Positions 1 to 6,493 of a stretch of 8,674 nt of DNA are shown here, piece by piece (the stretch's first letter is position 1; every line of letters starts with the position of its first letter). The DNA comes from Planctomycetaceae bacterium (GTDB taxonomy: Bacteria > Planctomycetota > Planctomycetia > Planctomycetales > Planctomycetaceae). The stretch is from contig JAESQE010000178.1 of assembly GCA_016765335.1 (NCBI GenBank), forward strand, positions 11,069-19,742, given 5' to 3'. The position numbers were made by a program, and so were the translations under genes. Under the pieces are notes generated by a model, which was not told the DNA's origin, did not search any database, and worked only from the letters and a program-made list of their open reading frames with translations.

Positions 1-35
1 ATAATATTCGGTGCGTTCCAGATTCGTTCACTCAT
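1..35 (-). CDS. 5' end of a gene leaving the window; possibly a CDP-alcohol phosphatidyltransferase
   Basis: An ATG at 33-35 on the minus strand opens a frame that stays open for 11 codons to the window edge (MSERIWNAPNI). A strong ribosome binding site, AAGGAG, lies at 42-47 with a 6-base spacer; this is the best one in the window and is the main reason to call a gene. Only the N-terminus is visible, so function cannot be read from it. CDP-alcohol phosphatidyltransferases of the PgsA type often start with a short 'x-PN-x-(L/I)T' segment, and pgsA commonly lies just downstream of rimO in other bacteria. PgsA is therefore a reasonable guess from context, not a recognition. It lies downstream of rimO in the same direction, separated by the nested repeat elements. 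Confidence 0.6.
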   Translation of the reverse strand, partial: MSERIWNAPNI

Positions 36-101
36 GTTTCTCTCCTTCAACGCGTTCAGGTTGGATACGCACCACTAAGTGAAACGCATCATTTCCACTT
101 T

Positions 102-554
102 AGGGAACCGCTAGAAATTGGTTCTCCCCTTTACGAAGGGGGAGTTAGAGGGGGTTTTTAATCTACTATTGTATCTACCGTTAAATGGCAGACAACTTAA
201 CAATCTTTGAATTTGATTTCCTGACGTCTCGCCAAGCGTAGTCGGTTTCAGGCAGGAAGAAATGAAATTAACCGCGGAGACGCAGAGATCACAGAGGAGT
301 TTCAGGTGATTCTTATTTCAACATAATGCGAAACCGTAAATCTCTTGAGTTATATTGATTGTTTCACTGCTGTTTTCTGACTCGGTGTTCTCTGCGTCTC
401 TGTGGTTAATAAAATTTATCCAATTATAATTATGCCCAATTGAGCTTCAAAATCCATTGCCTGAATGTCTGACATTTAACGCTAGTTGGACTACTACTTT
501 TAATAACTAAACTGTCTTCAAGAAGCTCTGCGATTCAACTTTTAGAGGTTTCCT
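102..554. mobile_element. Family 1 MITE-like element, copy 1, interrupted by a family 2 element
   Basis: The left end (102-126, AGGGAACCGCTAGAAATTGG onward) matches the reverse complement of the right end (530-554) at about 18 of 25 positions, giving imperfect terminal inverted repeats. Just inside the left end is the family hairpin at 124-144 (CTCCCC...GGGGGAG with an ACG loop), followed by a T-run at 155-159. The left half (about 103-164) aligns with the left half of the copy at 4477-4595, and the right half (about 497-554) aligns with that copy's right half (shared AACTAAACTGT / AACCAAACTGT, then GATTCAA and TAGAG). The two halves are separated by the family 2 element. The right end lies 15 bp from the rimO stop codon. 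There is no coding capacity. The outer 66 bp (36-101) hold nothing I recognise. Confidence 0.72.
165..496. mobile_element. Family 2 MITE-like element, copy 1, nested in family 1
   Basis: A block of about 330 bp aligns along its whole length with about 6161-6493, at roughly 70% identity by eye. It has two nested inverted repeat pairs. The outer pair is GTTAAATGGCAGACA at 180-194 against the reverse complement of the segment ending at 480, matching at 14 of 15 bases. The inner pair is 268-288 against 389-409, 21 bp with only two mismatches, both of which would be G-U pairs in RNA. The right outer end contains a perfect palindrome, AATGTC-T-GACATT (464-476). Both copies end in AGTTGGACTACTA. The exact boundaries and a target duplication are not resolved. 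There is no open frame of note. A TATAAT-like box facing left (423-428) with a TTGAAG 16 bp upstream is present here but not in the other copy. Confidence 0.7.
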
Positions 555-569
555 GAATGTTCCAAGGAT

Positions 570-1985
570 TCACTCGGCAGCTTGTCCCACCAAATCATAA
601 TCCTGAATGGCAACGATTTCGGTAGGCACATATTCTCCAACGGTCAGGTTTTCCCCACGCACGAAGACCGTACCGTCAATTTCTGGGGCATCTGCAAAAC
701 AACGCCCTTGCCAAAGTCCTTCTTCAATTTGCTCGTCAATTAATACATCCAATTCGTACCCTATCAGCGACTCGCCATATTCAAAGGCGATTTGCTGCTG
801 GTCAGCCATTAAGGTTTCCTGCCGTTGAATTTTTACTTCTTCAGGCAAGTGTCCATCCAGCTTCACTGCCGGTGTTCCCGGTTCTATAGAATATGGAAAC
901 ACGCCCATCCGTTGGAACTTCATTTCTTTGACAAACTCTCGTAGTTCCTCAAACTGCTCTTCGGTTTCTCCTGGAAAACCAACAACAAAAGTTGTTCTTA
1001 ACACCAGGTTCGGAATCCGCTGTCTTAACTTGGCGACCAATTCGAAAGTTTTCTCCCGGTCAACTCGCCTTTGCATCCGCTTGAGAACTTTGCTGTTGAT
1101 GTGCTGCAAAGGCATGTCCAAATAAGGGAGGATTTTTTGGGAATTTGCAATCTGATCAATCAATGCATCAGTGAAGTTGACCGGATAAAGATACATCAAA
1201 CGAATCCAGTCTATCCCTTCAACTTTCTCCAGCTCTGCCAGCAATGCAGTTAAGCGAACTTCGCCGTACAGGTCCATTCCATAATAGGTCGTATCCTGTG
1301 CAACCAGAATTAATTCTTTGACACCATCAGCTGCCAACTCTTCAGCTTCTGTAACAATTTCTTCAATCGGCTTGGTGACATGTTTGCCCCGCATACTGGG
1401 GATCGAGCAGAAAGTGCATGTGCGATTACAGCCTTCTGATATTTTCAGATAAGCATAATGTGAGGGCGTGATTCGCAAGCGAGCTCGGTCATCCATCGCT
1501 CGCACGGGAGCCGGGCGGAACAGATCTCGTTGTTCGTTGATATTTCCAACCAAACGATCTGCGACTTTAGCAATTTCATCCCGTCCAAACACGCCGACCA
1601 CATGATCAATTTCGGGCAGTCGTTCTCGTAATTCTCCGCCGATGCGTTCAGGCAAGCACCCAGCCACAATCACTCCACCTGTTTCTCCCTGGCGTTTCAG
1701 ATCAAGCATTTCCTCGATCACTTCAAACGATTCTTTGCGAGAACTGTCGATAAAGCCACAGGTGTTGACGATAACAAAATCGCTTCCTTTCGGGTCGGCG
1801 GTCAGGGTATAACCATCAACAGCCAATGTGCCGAGCATCTTTTCACTATCGACAAGATTTTTAGGGCACCCCAAAGAAACAAATGCATAGGTCCCCTTGC
1901 TTCCCTTGTCGTTCTCTGTTTGCGAATCAACACTTGGCGAAACGGGTGCTGCATTCGTTAAATCGATAATCGGTAATTGTGTCAT
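570..1985 (-). CDS. rimO: Ribosomal protein S12 methylthiotransferase RimO
   Basis: RimO is a cytoplasmic radical-SAM enzyme with two iron-sulfur clusters. It adds a methylthio group to the conserved aspartate of ribosomal protein S12. The 471-residue protein has the full domain order. The N-terminal UPF0004 domain carries SLGCPKNLVDSE (Cys40), NTCGFI (Cys76) and AGCLPER (Cys110). The radical-SAM motif SEGCNRTCTFCSIPSMRG has Cys186, Cys190 and Cys193. A TRAM domain occupies roughly residues 400-468. SIPSMRG and the opening SLGCPKNLVDSE point to RimO rather than MiaB. About 34 residues precede the conserved start, longer than in E. coli RimO. No other ATG, GTG or TTG lies in frame in that stretch, so the ATG at 1983-1985 is the only usable start. 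No clear Shine-Dalgarno precedes it. The next gene downstream begins at 35. Confidence 0.96.
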   Translation of the reverse strand: MTQLPIIDLTNAAPVSPSVDSQTENDKGSKGTYAFVSLGCPKNLVDSEKMLGTLAVDGYTLTADPKGSDFVIVNTCGFIDSSRKESFEVIEEMLDLKRQGETGGVIVAGCLPERIGGELRERLPEIDHVVGVFGRDEIAKVADRLVGNINEQRDLFRPAPVRAMDDRARLRITPSHYAYLKISEGCNRTCTFCSIPSMRGKHVTKPIEEIVTEAEELAADGVKELILVAQDTTYYGMDLYGEVRLTALLAELEKVEGIDWIRLMYLYPVNFTDALIDQIANSQKILPYLDMPLQHINSKVLKRMQRRVDREKTFELVAKLRQRIPNLVLRTTFVVGFPGETEEQFEELREFVKEMKFQRMGVFPYSIEPGTPAVKLDGHLPEEVKIQRQETLMADQQQIAFEYGESLIGYELDVLIDEQIEEGLWQGRCFADAPEIDGTVFVRGENLTVGEYVPTEIVAIQDYDLVGQAAE

Positions 1986-2063
1986 ACGGATGTGCTGCTA
2001 ACGCTTAAAATTATTCTACGTGGTTTTGTATTTGTTTGAGCCAAGCCCAGGCCATGAATTCTT

Positions 2064-2069
2064 ATTATA
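2064..2069 (-). promoter_or_regulatory. Candidate -10 box for rimO
   Basis: A perfect TATAAT on the minus strand lies 78 bp upstream of the rimO ATG, giving an estimated leader of about 70 bases. No good -35 hexamer is found at a 16-18 bp spacing, so the call rests on the -10 alone. Two GAATTC palindromes (2056-2061 and 2077-2082) flank the box with starts 21 bp apart. Confidence 0.35.
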
Positions 2070-2230
2070 GACAGGGGAATTCAAAACGGAATTGTTAGTC
2101 CATTCAATTCAGTACCTTCTGTACAAGAAATAGGGAGCCAAGGGCTTGGAAAATCGCATTTTTTATTATTATTCGCAAGAAATAGCAGCTCAGACACCTC
2201 ACAAGGTAAGATAGGAACAAATCCTCACCT

Positions 2231-2380
2231 AAGGAGATCTCTCTGGAAATTGATTCTCCCCCTGACGAAGGGGGAGTGAGAGGGGTTTTTAACTTAATCA
2301 ACCGGGTAGCGCAGACAATCCCGTTCAGGGTTGTCTGTGTTGCGTAGCAACCCGAGAAATTGACCAAGAAGCCTCTCCTT
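2231..2380. mobile_element. Family 1 MITE-like element, copy 2, long variant
   Basis: The left end (AAGGAGATCTCTCTGGAAATTG) aligns with the left ends of the copies at 102 and 4477. It matches the reverse complement of the segment ending at 2380 as an imperfect terminal inverted repeat: AAGGAGA is exact, then GG and AATT, then CTC. The family hairpin is at 2256-2276 (CTCCCCCT / AGGGGGAG, loop GACGA), followed by a T-run at 2286-2290. At 150 bp it is about 30 bp longer than the intact copy. Its right half is replaced by a branched hairpin module (2303-2354) not found in the other copies. It lies in the 512-bp spacer between rimO and hemW, about 118 bp beyond the hemW stop. The rest of that spacer (2099-2230 and 2381-2497) shows no gene. 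Confidence 0.6.
2303..2354. other. Branched stem-loop module inside family 1 copy 2
   Basis: Three helices can be drawn. The outer one pairs CGGGT (2303-2307) with ACCCG (2350-2354). The long arm pairs CAGACAA (2312-2318) with TTGTCTG (2331-2337), then after one bulged T pairs CCC (2320-2322) with GGG (2328-2330) around a GTTCA loop. The short arm pairs GTTGC (2339-2343) with GCAAC (2347-2351) around GTA, sharing one or two bases with the outer helix. This could be a folded RNA, a cruciform, or a separate palindromic repeat. Only one copy is visible here. Confidence 0.5.
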
Positions 2381-2467
2381 CAGCGGGATTGCCGGAATTG
2401 CTTTGTGTTCATTTGGGGCAACACCCGAAAGATTAAGTTTTCATCTCATACAAATTCCGTTTGAACT

Positions 2468-2479
2468 CGGAATATTCCG
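2468..2479. repeat. Perfect 12-bp palindrome beyond the hemW stop
   Basis: CGGAATATTCCG is self-complementary over 12 bp and overlaps a second inverted pair, ATTCCG...CGGAAT, with an 8-base loop just to its left. It lies about 20 bp beyond the hemW stop codon. There is no clean T-run after it on the minus strand, so it is a poor intrinsic terminator; a protein site or chance is possible. Confidence 0.3.
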
Positions 2480-2497
2480 TCCTACTTTACCGATCGT

Positions 2498-3691
2498 TTA
2501 TATGACTTCACATGCAACGGCATCTGCAAACAGCTTTCCCTCGGAGGTGAGGCGAATGCACAATTTGGTTTCCTCGATCCAGCCTCTTTCTTTCAAATTG
2601 ACCAGCTCTTTTCCCAACAAGATTTCTATTCGATGCCCGGTTTGCTCTTCGATTCTCGATTTCTCAACCCCCGGCAGATATCTTAAGCCAATTGCAATCA
2701 ATTCGCGGGCCCGCTGTTCTGTATTGAGTTCATCAAAAATATCGACAGGCGAATCACCCGCTTCGATTCGTTTCATCCAAGTGAACGAGCTACGATGATT
2801 GGTGCTTCGAACCCCGTCGACAAACCGCGAAGCTCCCGGCCCGTAGGCCCAGTACGACTGCCCTAACCAATACGCACAATTGTGGCGAGATTCCATTGAT
2901 GGTTTCGAAAAGTTAGAGATTTCATATTGAGAATAGCCCCGCGATTTCAACTGCTCGATGGCCCATTGATACATGCGGACCTCTAACGAGTCTTCCACTT
3001 GAATCAGTTGCCCCTTGGATCGCTGGGTCCAAAACGCAGTCCCTTTTTCAAATGTTAACGCATACATCGAAATGTGCGCAGGATCTAACGCAATCGCCTG
3101 ATGAAGTGTTTCCTGCCAACTCTCAAAAGACTGACCGGGCACACCGTAAATTAAATCAAGTGAAATATTCGGGATCATTTTTGAAAGCTGCTCAAAGATT
3201 TCAATCACATTTTCTGGAGTATGCTTCCGGTCCAGACGCTTCAAAACCTCTGCATCAAACGACTGCACACCCAGGCTGATTCGATTCACACCAAATTGAG
3301 CCAGCACTTGTTGACGTTCGTCAGTCAAACCATCGGGGTTGGCTTCGACTGAAAACTCTGCATCTGGTTCCAGACGAAAATGCTTAAAAAGAATCGAAAA
3401 CAATTTCTCTAGTTCAGACCGAGAGAGCAGGGTCGGCGTTCCTCCACCGACAAAAAGCGTATCAAGTACTGGGGGTTGAATAAGATGCTCTAAACTTCGA
3501 GAAATCTCTAGATCGAGCGATTCTAAATACCGTGGAATAAGATCGTCACGACCTGCCAAAATTGAAAAGTCACAATAGCCACATCGCTGAAGGCAAAAAG
3601 GTACATGCACATAAACTGATCGCGGGTTCGCTGTTTTAATTGAAACGGCTTCCGATTCCATCGGAGTGGATTCACTTCTCTGTTGTGGCAT
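2498..3691 (-). CDS. hemW: HemW, radical-SAM heme chaperone (HemN-like family)
   Basis: HemW is a radical-SAM protein related to coproporphyrinogen dehydrogenase HemN. In characterised members it binds heme and passes it to respiratory proteins rather than oxidising coproporphyrinogen. The 397-residue protein, about the usual family length, shows the cluster motif PFCLQRCGYCDF (Cys33, Cys37, Cys40), the SAM-binding VGGGTPTLL (81-89), EANPDG (116-121), ISLGVQSFD (138-146), DLIYGVPGQ (179-187), YEISNFSKP (256-264) and RHNCAYW (269-275, around the conserved HNxxYW). A C-terminal HemN-type winged-helix region follows. The compact length and the SRHN-YW block favour HemW over true HemN. The ATG at 3689-3691 starts 23 bp after the preceding gene's stop; a second in-frame ATG at codon 11 also lies before the conserved domain. 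No strong ribosome binding site is seen, which fits coupling to the upstream gene. Confidence 0.93.
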   Translation of the reverse strand: MPQQRSESTPMESEAVSIKTANPRSVYVHVPFCLQRCGYCDFSILAGRDDLIPRYLESLDLEISRSLEHLIQPPVLDTLFVGGGTPTLLSRSELEKLFSILFKHFRLEPDAEFSVEANPDGLTDERQQVLAQFGVNRISLGVQSFDAEVLKRLDRKHTPENVIEIFEQLSKMIPNISLDLIYGVPGQSFESWQETLHQAIALDPAHISMYALTFEKGTAFWTQRSKGQLIQVEDSLEVRMYQWAIEQLKSRGYSQYEISNFSKPSMESRHNCAYWLGQSYWAYGPGASRFVDGVRSTNHRSSFTWMKRIEAGDSPVDIFDELNTEQRARELIAIGLRYLPGVEKSRIEEQTGHRIEILLGKELVNLKERGWIEETKLCIRLTSEGKLFADAVACEVI

Positions 3692-3714
3692 ACTGGTTAC
3701 TCAAATCGATTGAC

Positions 3715-4431
3715 CTACTTGGGGGTTCGCAAACGAATTCCGTAGATTTTGACAGGCTTCGGGCCATACTTCGTATCATAGGTCCCCAAGATGATATCTC
3801 CCTCATGAATTCCCGCCAGTTCGACATCTTCCATGATTTTCCGGTTACCAATGCTCAGCGATACCTTTTCGTTTACGACACGCAGCTTCAATGTCTCTTT
3901 CCCTTTGCATTCATAACGGACCAGTTCCTTGTCAGAATCTAAAATCCCTTTGCCATCTCGAAATTCAGTGATAAACCATGGACTGCCACTCTGATTCATC
4001 GTGACATTATACACGCCATACCCGTGACCTTGATCATAGCCAAAAACAATAAACCAGCCTCCAACACCTTCCGCTTGAATCCCGGCTTCTAATTCGAACT
4101 CTTTTGCTCGCCCAATTTTAATTGCAGCTGCCCGACCAGAAATCTGGGACAAAACACCCTGAGAAATCCCCCATTGACCATCACAGACAACCTGATTCAA
4201 TCGGTTAACATGTTTTTCATAAGCCCCGGTGATGGTAAATTCATCAAGAGATTTTAGAGGTGACTTTTCGGGAAGCTGCCGGGTTCCCACTGCGTTTGTT
4301 GCACGAAATAGAGTTTGCCACCTGCCCAATGTCGATCCAGACTTTTTGGTAATCTTCGCAGCCTGTAACCGAACCGAAGAGGCAACGAAAATTACAAACA
4401 AAATCAATATTACCTGCTTGATTCTTCTCAT
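3715..4431 (-). CDS. Secreted protein with a DUF1080/LamG-like jelly-roll domain, function unknown
   Basis: From the ATG at 4429-4431 the protein has 238 residues. It starts with a signal peptide: basic MRRIKQ, a hydrophobic core VILILFVIFVASSV, then RLQAAK with likely cleavage near residues 24-25. That fit, plus GGAGAAG at 4440-4446 with an 8-base spacer, favours this start over a TTG at 4468-4470, which would add 13 residues. Residues 80-235 resemble DUF1080 (3-keto-disaccharide hydrolase type) or LamG-like beta-sandwich domains common in planctomycetes: GQWGISQGVLSQ (85-96), FELEAGIQA (112-120), GYGVYNVTM (137-145), LKLRVVNEKVSLSIGNR (181-197) and a final strand KIYGIRL (228-234). No catalytic residues can be assigned, so it may bind carbohydrate or do something else outside the cytoplasm. 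It is the leading gene of a likely pair with hemW, with no obvious functional link. Confidence 0.82.
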   Translation of the reverse strand: MRRIKQVILILFVIFVASSVRLQAAKITKKSGSTLGRWQTLFRATNAVGTRQLPEKSPLKSLDEFTITGAYEKHVNRLNQVVCDGQWGISQGVLSQISGRAAAIKIGRAKEFELEAGIQAEGVGGWFIVFGYDQGHGYGVYNVTMNQSGSPWFITEFRDGKGILDSDKELVRYECKGKETLKLRVVNEKVSLSIGNRKIMEDVELAGIHEGDIILGTYDTKYGPKPVKIYGIRLRTPK

Positions 4432-4476
4432 TGATAAGTCTTCTCCAGATGCTAAGTAATTCAAGAACAATTTAAT

Positions 4477-4595
4477 GGGAACCTCTGAAAATTGGTTCTC
4501 CCCCTTACGAAGGGGAAGTGGGAGGAGGTTTTTGAATTATTCTTATAACCAAACTGTATTCGAGAACCTCAGGGATTCAATTAATAGAGATCCCC
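4477..4595. mobile_element. Family 1 MITE-like element, copy 3, intact-looking
   Basis: This 119-bp block has imperfect terminal inverted repeats: the left end GGGAACCTCTGAAAATTGG resembles the reverse complement of the right end (GGGGATCTCTATTAATTGA), with CTCT and AATTG aligned. The internal hairpin is at 4498-4518 (CTCCCCCTTACGAAGGGGAAG, one mismatch in a 9-bp stem), followed by a T-run (4530-4534). The right half contains AACCAAACTGT, matching the interrupted copy at 102-554. It fills most of the spacer between trpE and the secreted-protein gene, starting 22 bp beyond the trpE stop, and has no coding capacity. The fully paired RNA would be a long imperfect hairpin that could act as a 3'-end structure or terminator for trpE. 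Confidence 0.72.
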
Positions 4596-4617
4596 TGAAG
4601 ACTGGCAAGGCGATTGC

Positions 4618-6114
4618 TTACTCGCGCGATGATAATTGATTTTGGGCTATCGCAATTGCCTTGAGTAGGCCACGGGCTTTGCTAAGTGTTTCACGATATT
4701 CCGTTTCAGGCACGCTATCTGCCACAAGCCCCGCGCCCGCCTGTACGTAAACATCTCGCCCTTGTTTAACAATCGTTCTCAGTGCGATGCAGGTATCCAT
4801 ATCTCCGGTGAAATCAATGTAGCCGACTGCTCCAGCGTACGGGCCACGACGGTGTTTTTCAAATTCGTCGATGATTTCCATCGCTCGAACTTTGGGTGCT
4901 CCCGAAACTGTTCCCGCTGGTAAAGCTGCCCGCAGCGCATCCAACGCAGTCAAGCCGGGTTTCAGTTGTCCGGTCACATTCGAAGTGATATGCATCACAT
5001 GAGAATAACGCTCAACAACCATCACATCTTTCAGTTCAACAGTTTTGTACTGAGCAATTCGCCCCACATCGTTGCGGGCAAGATCCACCAGCATTACATG
5101 CTCGGCTCGTTCTTTTGGATCAGCTAATAATTCCTGTTCTAACTGTCGGTCCTGTTCCGCATTCGCCCCTCGCACACGCGTCCCGGCTAACGGACGAACG
5201 GTCACTTCGCCATTGACAACCCGTGTCATAATCTCGGGAGAGCTACCAATCAAATTCGCTTCAGGAGTCTTTACTAAGAACATAAACGGACTGGGGTTCA
5301 CCACTCGCAGCGCTCGGTAAATCGCCAAGTCTGACGCATCCGTCTGGATCTTCAGGCGTTGAGACAGCACCACCTGAAAGATATCTCCCGCTCGAATATA
5401 TTCTTTGCATTGCTCGACGGCTGATTCATACTCAGCTTGCGGAAAGTTGGTTGTCCACTCCGGGGACTTTTCTGAATCCAGTGCAACATCTTCGGGAGGT
5501 ATCGGGTTTTCATTTGTAGAAAGTTGATCACAAAGTGTATCGACCTTTTCCATCGCCTGCTCGTAAGCCTGCTTCAGGTCTGTTCCCTCGATGCGTGCCA
5601 TCGCAACCACGATGACGGTCTTTTGAATATGATCAAACACGACCATTTGATCGTAAAACCCGAACAGCAAATCAGGGATTCTTCGATCATCTTCTGGGGC
5701 ATCGGGCAAGTGCTCGACATACCTGACAACGTCGTAACCGGCATACCCAACGGCTCCTCCACAAAATCGTGGCAATTCAGGATGAGGAGCCATGCGATAT
5801 TTCGCCAGCATTTCATCCAGCAGTTCCAAGGGGTCGTCTGCTTGCACGTGTTTCGTCCCTTGAGCATCGATCACTTCGACATCATTTCCAGATGCCTTGA
5901 TCATCTCAAAGGGATTGGTTCCTAAAAAGCTATAACGTCCAACTTTCTCCCCGCCCACGACCGATTCGAATAAAAACGAATACTCTCCCTTGTTCATTCG
6001 GCGATAGGCCTCAACCGGGGTCAGGGAATCCGCAGTTAACCGACGATACACAGGTACCAAAGAATAACCAGATGCCTGCTCGCAGAACTCTTTATAATTG
6101 GGGAGGTGATTCAT
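4618..6114 (-). CDS. trpE: Anthranilate synthase component I (TrpE)
   Basis: TrpE converts chorismate to anthranilate, the first committed step of tryptophan synthesis, using ammonia delivered by the glutaminase TrpG. Starting at the ATG at 6112-6114 gives 498 residues, the usual size; a TTG at 6130-6132 would add six. The N-terminal domain has the tryptophan-feedback segment FLFES with GRYSFLG (residues 47-65). The chorismate-binding domain has [12 protein letters not shown] (243-254), NPSPFMF (273-279), LIGSSPEIM (288-296), [10 protein letters not shown] (307-316), [15 protein letters not shown] (335-349), [10 protein letters not shown] (373-382), [21 protein letters not shown] (399-419) and [10 protein letters not shown] (458-467). 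The presence of the feedback region and the length favour TrpE over PabB. No glutaminase domain is fused and no trpG, trpD or other trp gene is in the window. No Shine-Dalgarno precedes the ATG. Confidence 0.95.
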   Translation of the reverse strand: MNHLPNYKEFCEQASGYSLVPVYRRLTADSLTPVEAYRRMNKGEYSFLFESVVGGEKVGRYSFLGTNPFEMIKASGNDVEVIDAQGTKHVQADDPLELLDEMLAKYRMAPHPELPRFCGGAVGYAGYDVVRYVEHLPDAPEDDRRIPDLLFGFYDQMVVFDHIQKTVIVVAMARIEGTDLKQAYEQAMEKVDTLCDQLSTNENPIPPEDVALDSEKSPEWTTNFPQAEYESAVEQCKEYIRAGDIFQVVLSQRLKIQTDASDLAIYRALRVVNPSPFMFLVKTPEANLIGSSPEIMTRVVNGEVTVRPLAGTRVRGANAEQDRQLEQELLADPKERAEHVMLVDLARNDVGRIAQYKTVELKDVMVVERYSHVMHITSNVTGQLKPGLTALDALRAALPAGTVSGAPKVRAMEIIDEFEKHRRGPYAGAVGYIDFTGDMDTCIALRTIVKQGRDVYVQAGAGLVADSVPETEYRETLSKARGLLKAIAIAQNQLSSRE

Positions 6115-6120
6115 CGTTTT

Positions 6121-6126
6121 ATTATG
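6121..6126 (-). promoter_or_regulatory. Candidate -10 box for a leaderless trpE transcript
   Basis: CATAAT (5 of 6 matches to TATAAT) ends 6 bases before the trpE ATG, so a transcript would start at or next to the A of the start codon. A weak TTGGCC lies 19 bp further upstream as a possible -35. The absence of any Shine-Dalgarno fits a leaderless start, but the -35 is poor. Confidence 0.3.
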
Positions 6127-6160
6127 TTGCAAGGTTCGCTTGACGGGCCAAAACCAAAGT

Positions 6161-6493
6161 TTCTATCGACTCGTGTTAAATGGCAGGTGGCTTAATGATT
6201 GTTGGAATATGATTTCTTGGCGTCTCACCCATTGTTGCCGGTATCAAACAGGAAGAAATAGAATAAACCACGGAGACACAGAGGTCGCAGAGAAAAAATC
6301 AGGTGATTCTTATTTCGCAAAACAAGACGGTATATTTCTTGGGTTGTATTGATTGTTTACTGCTACTTTTTTAACTCGGTGTTCTCCGTGTCTCTGTGGT
6401 AAAATAAAATCTGTTCGTTTTCACTTGCTTCTCAATCGGGACATCAAAAGCCCCCACTCAAATGGCTGATCTTTAACGATAGTTGGACTACTA
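6161..6493. mobile_element. Family 2 MITE-like element, copy 2
   Basis: This block fills nearly all of the spacer between rny and trpE and aligns end to end with about 165-496. The outer inverted repeats are GTTAAATGGCAG (6175-6186) against the reverse complement of the segment ending near 6477, matching at 9 of 12 bases. The inner repeats are ACCACGGAGACACAGAG (6267-6283) against 6384-6400, with two mismatches in 17. Between the inner arms both copies share AGGTGATTCTTATTTC and GTATTGATTGTTTACTGCT-like sequence. The element ends with AGTTGGACTACTA at about 6481-6493, 10 bp from the rny stop. A 12-bp direct repeat, AGTTTCTATCGA, lies at 6158-6169 and 6499-6510. No protein is encoded; open frames inside it are accidental. 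Confidence 0.7.

Noticed and set aside
165..496. CRISPR array or tandem repeat
   Set aside because: The repeated GGAGACGCAGAG motifs are inverted arms of one element, not regularly spaced direct repeats with unique spacers.
102..554. Insertion sequence with transposase remnant
   Set aside because: No reading frame in any of the elements resembles a transposase. They are too short and were called MITE-like instead.
2104..2367. Open frame of 87 codons on the minus strand
   Set aside because: It runs through the family 1 element and its hairpin module. Its sequence is that of the repeat, with no start signal.
6140..6352. Open frame of 70 codons on the plus strand
   Set aside because: It lies inside family 2 copy 2 and crosses into the trpE upstream region. 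It has no ribosome site and is not conserved as a frame in copy 1.
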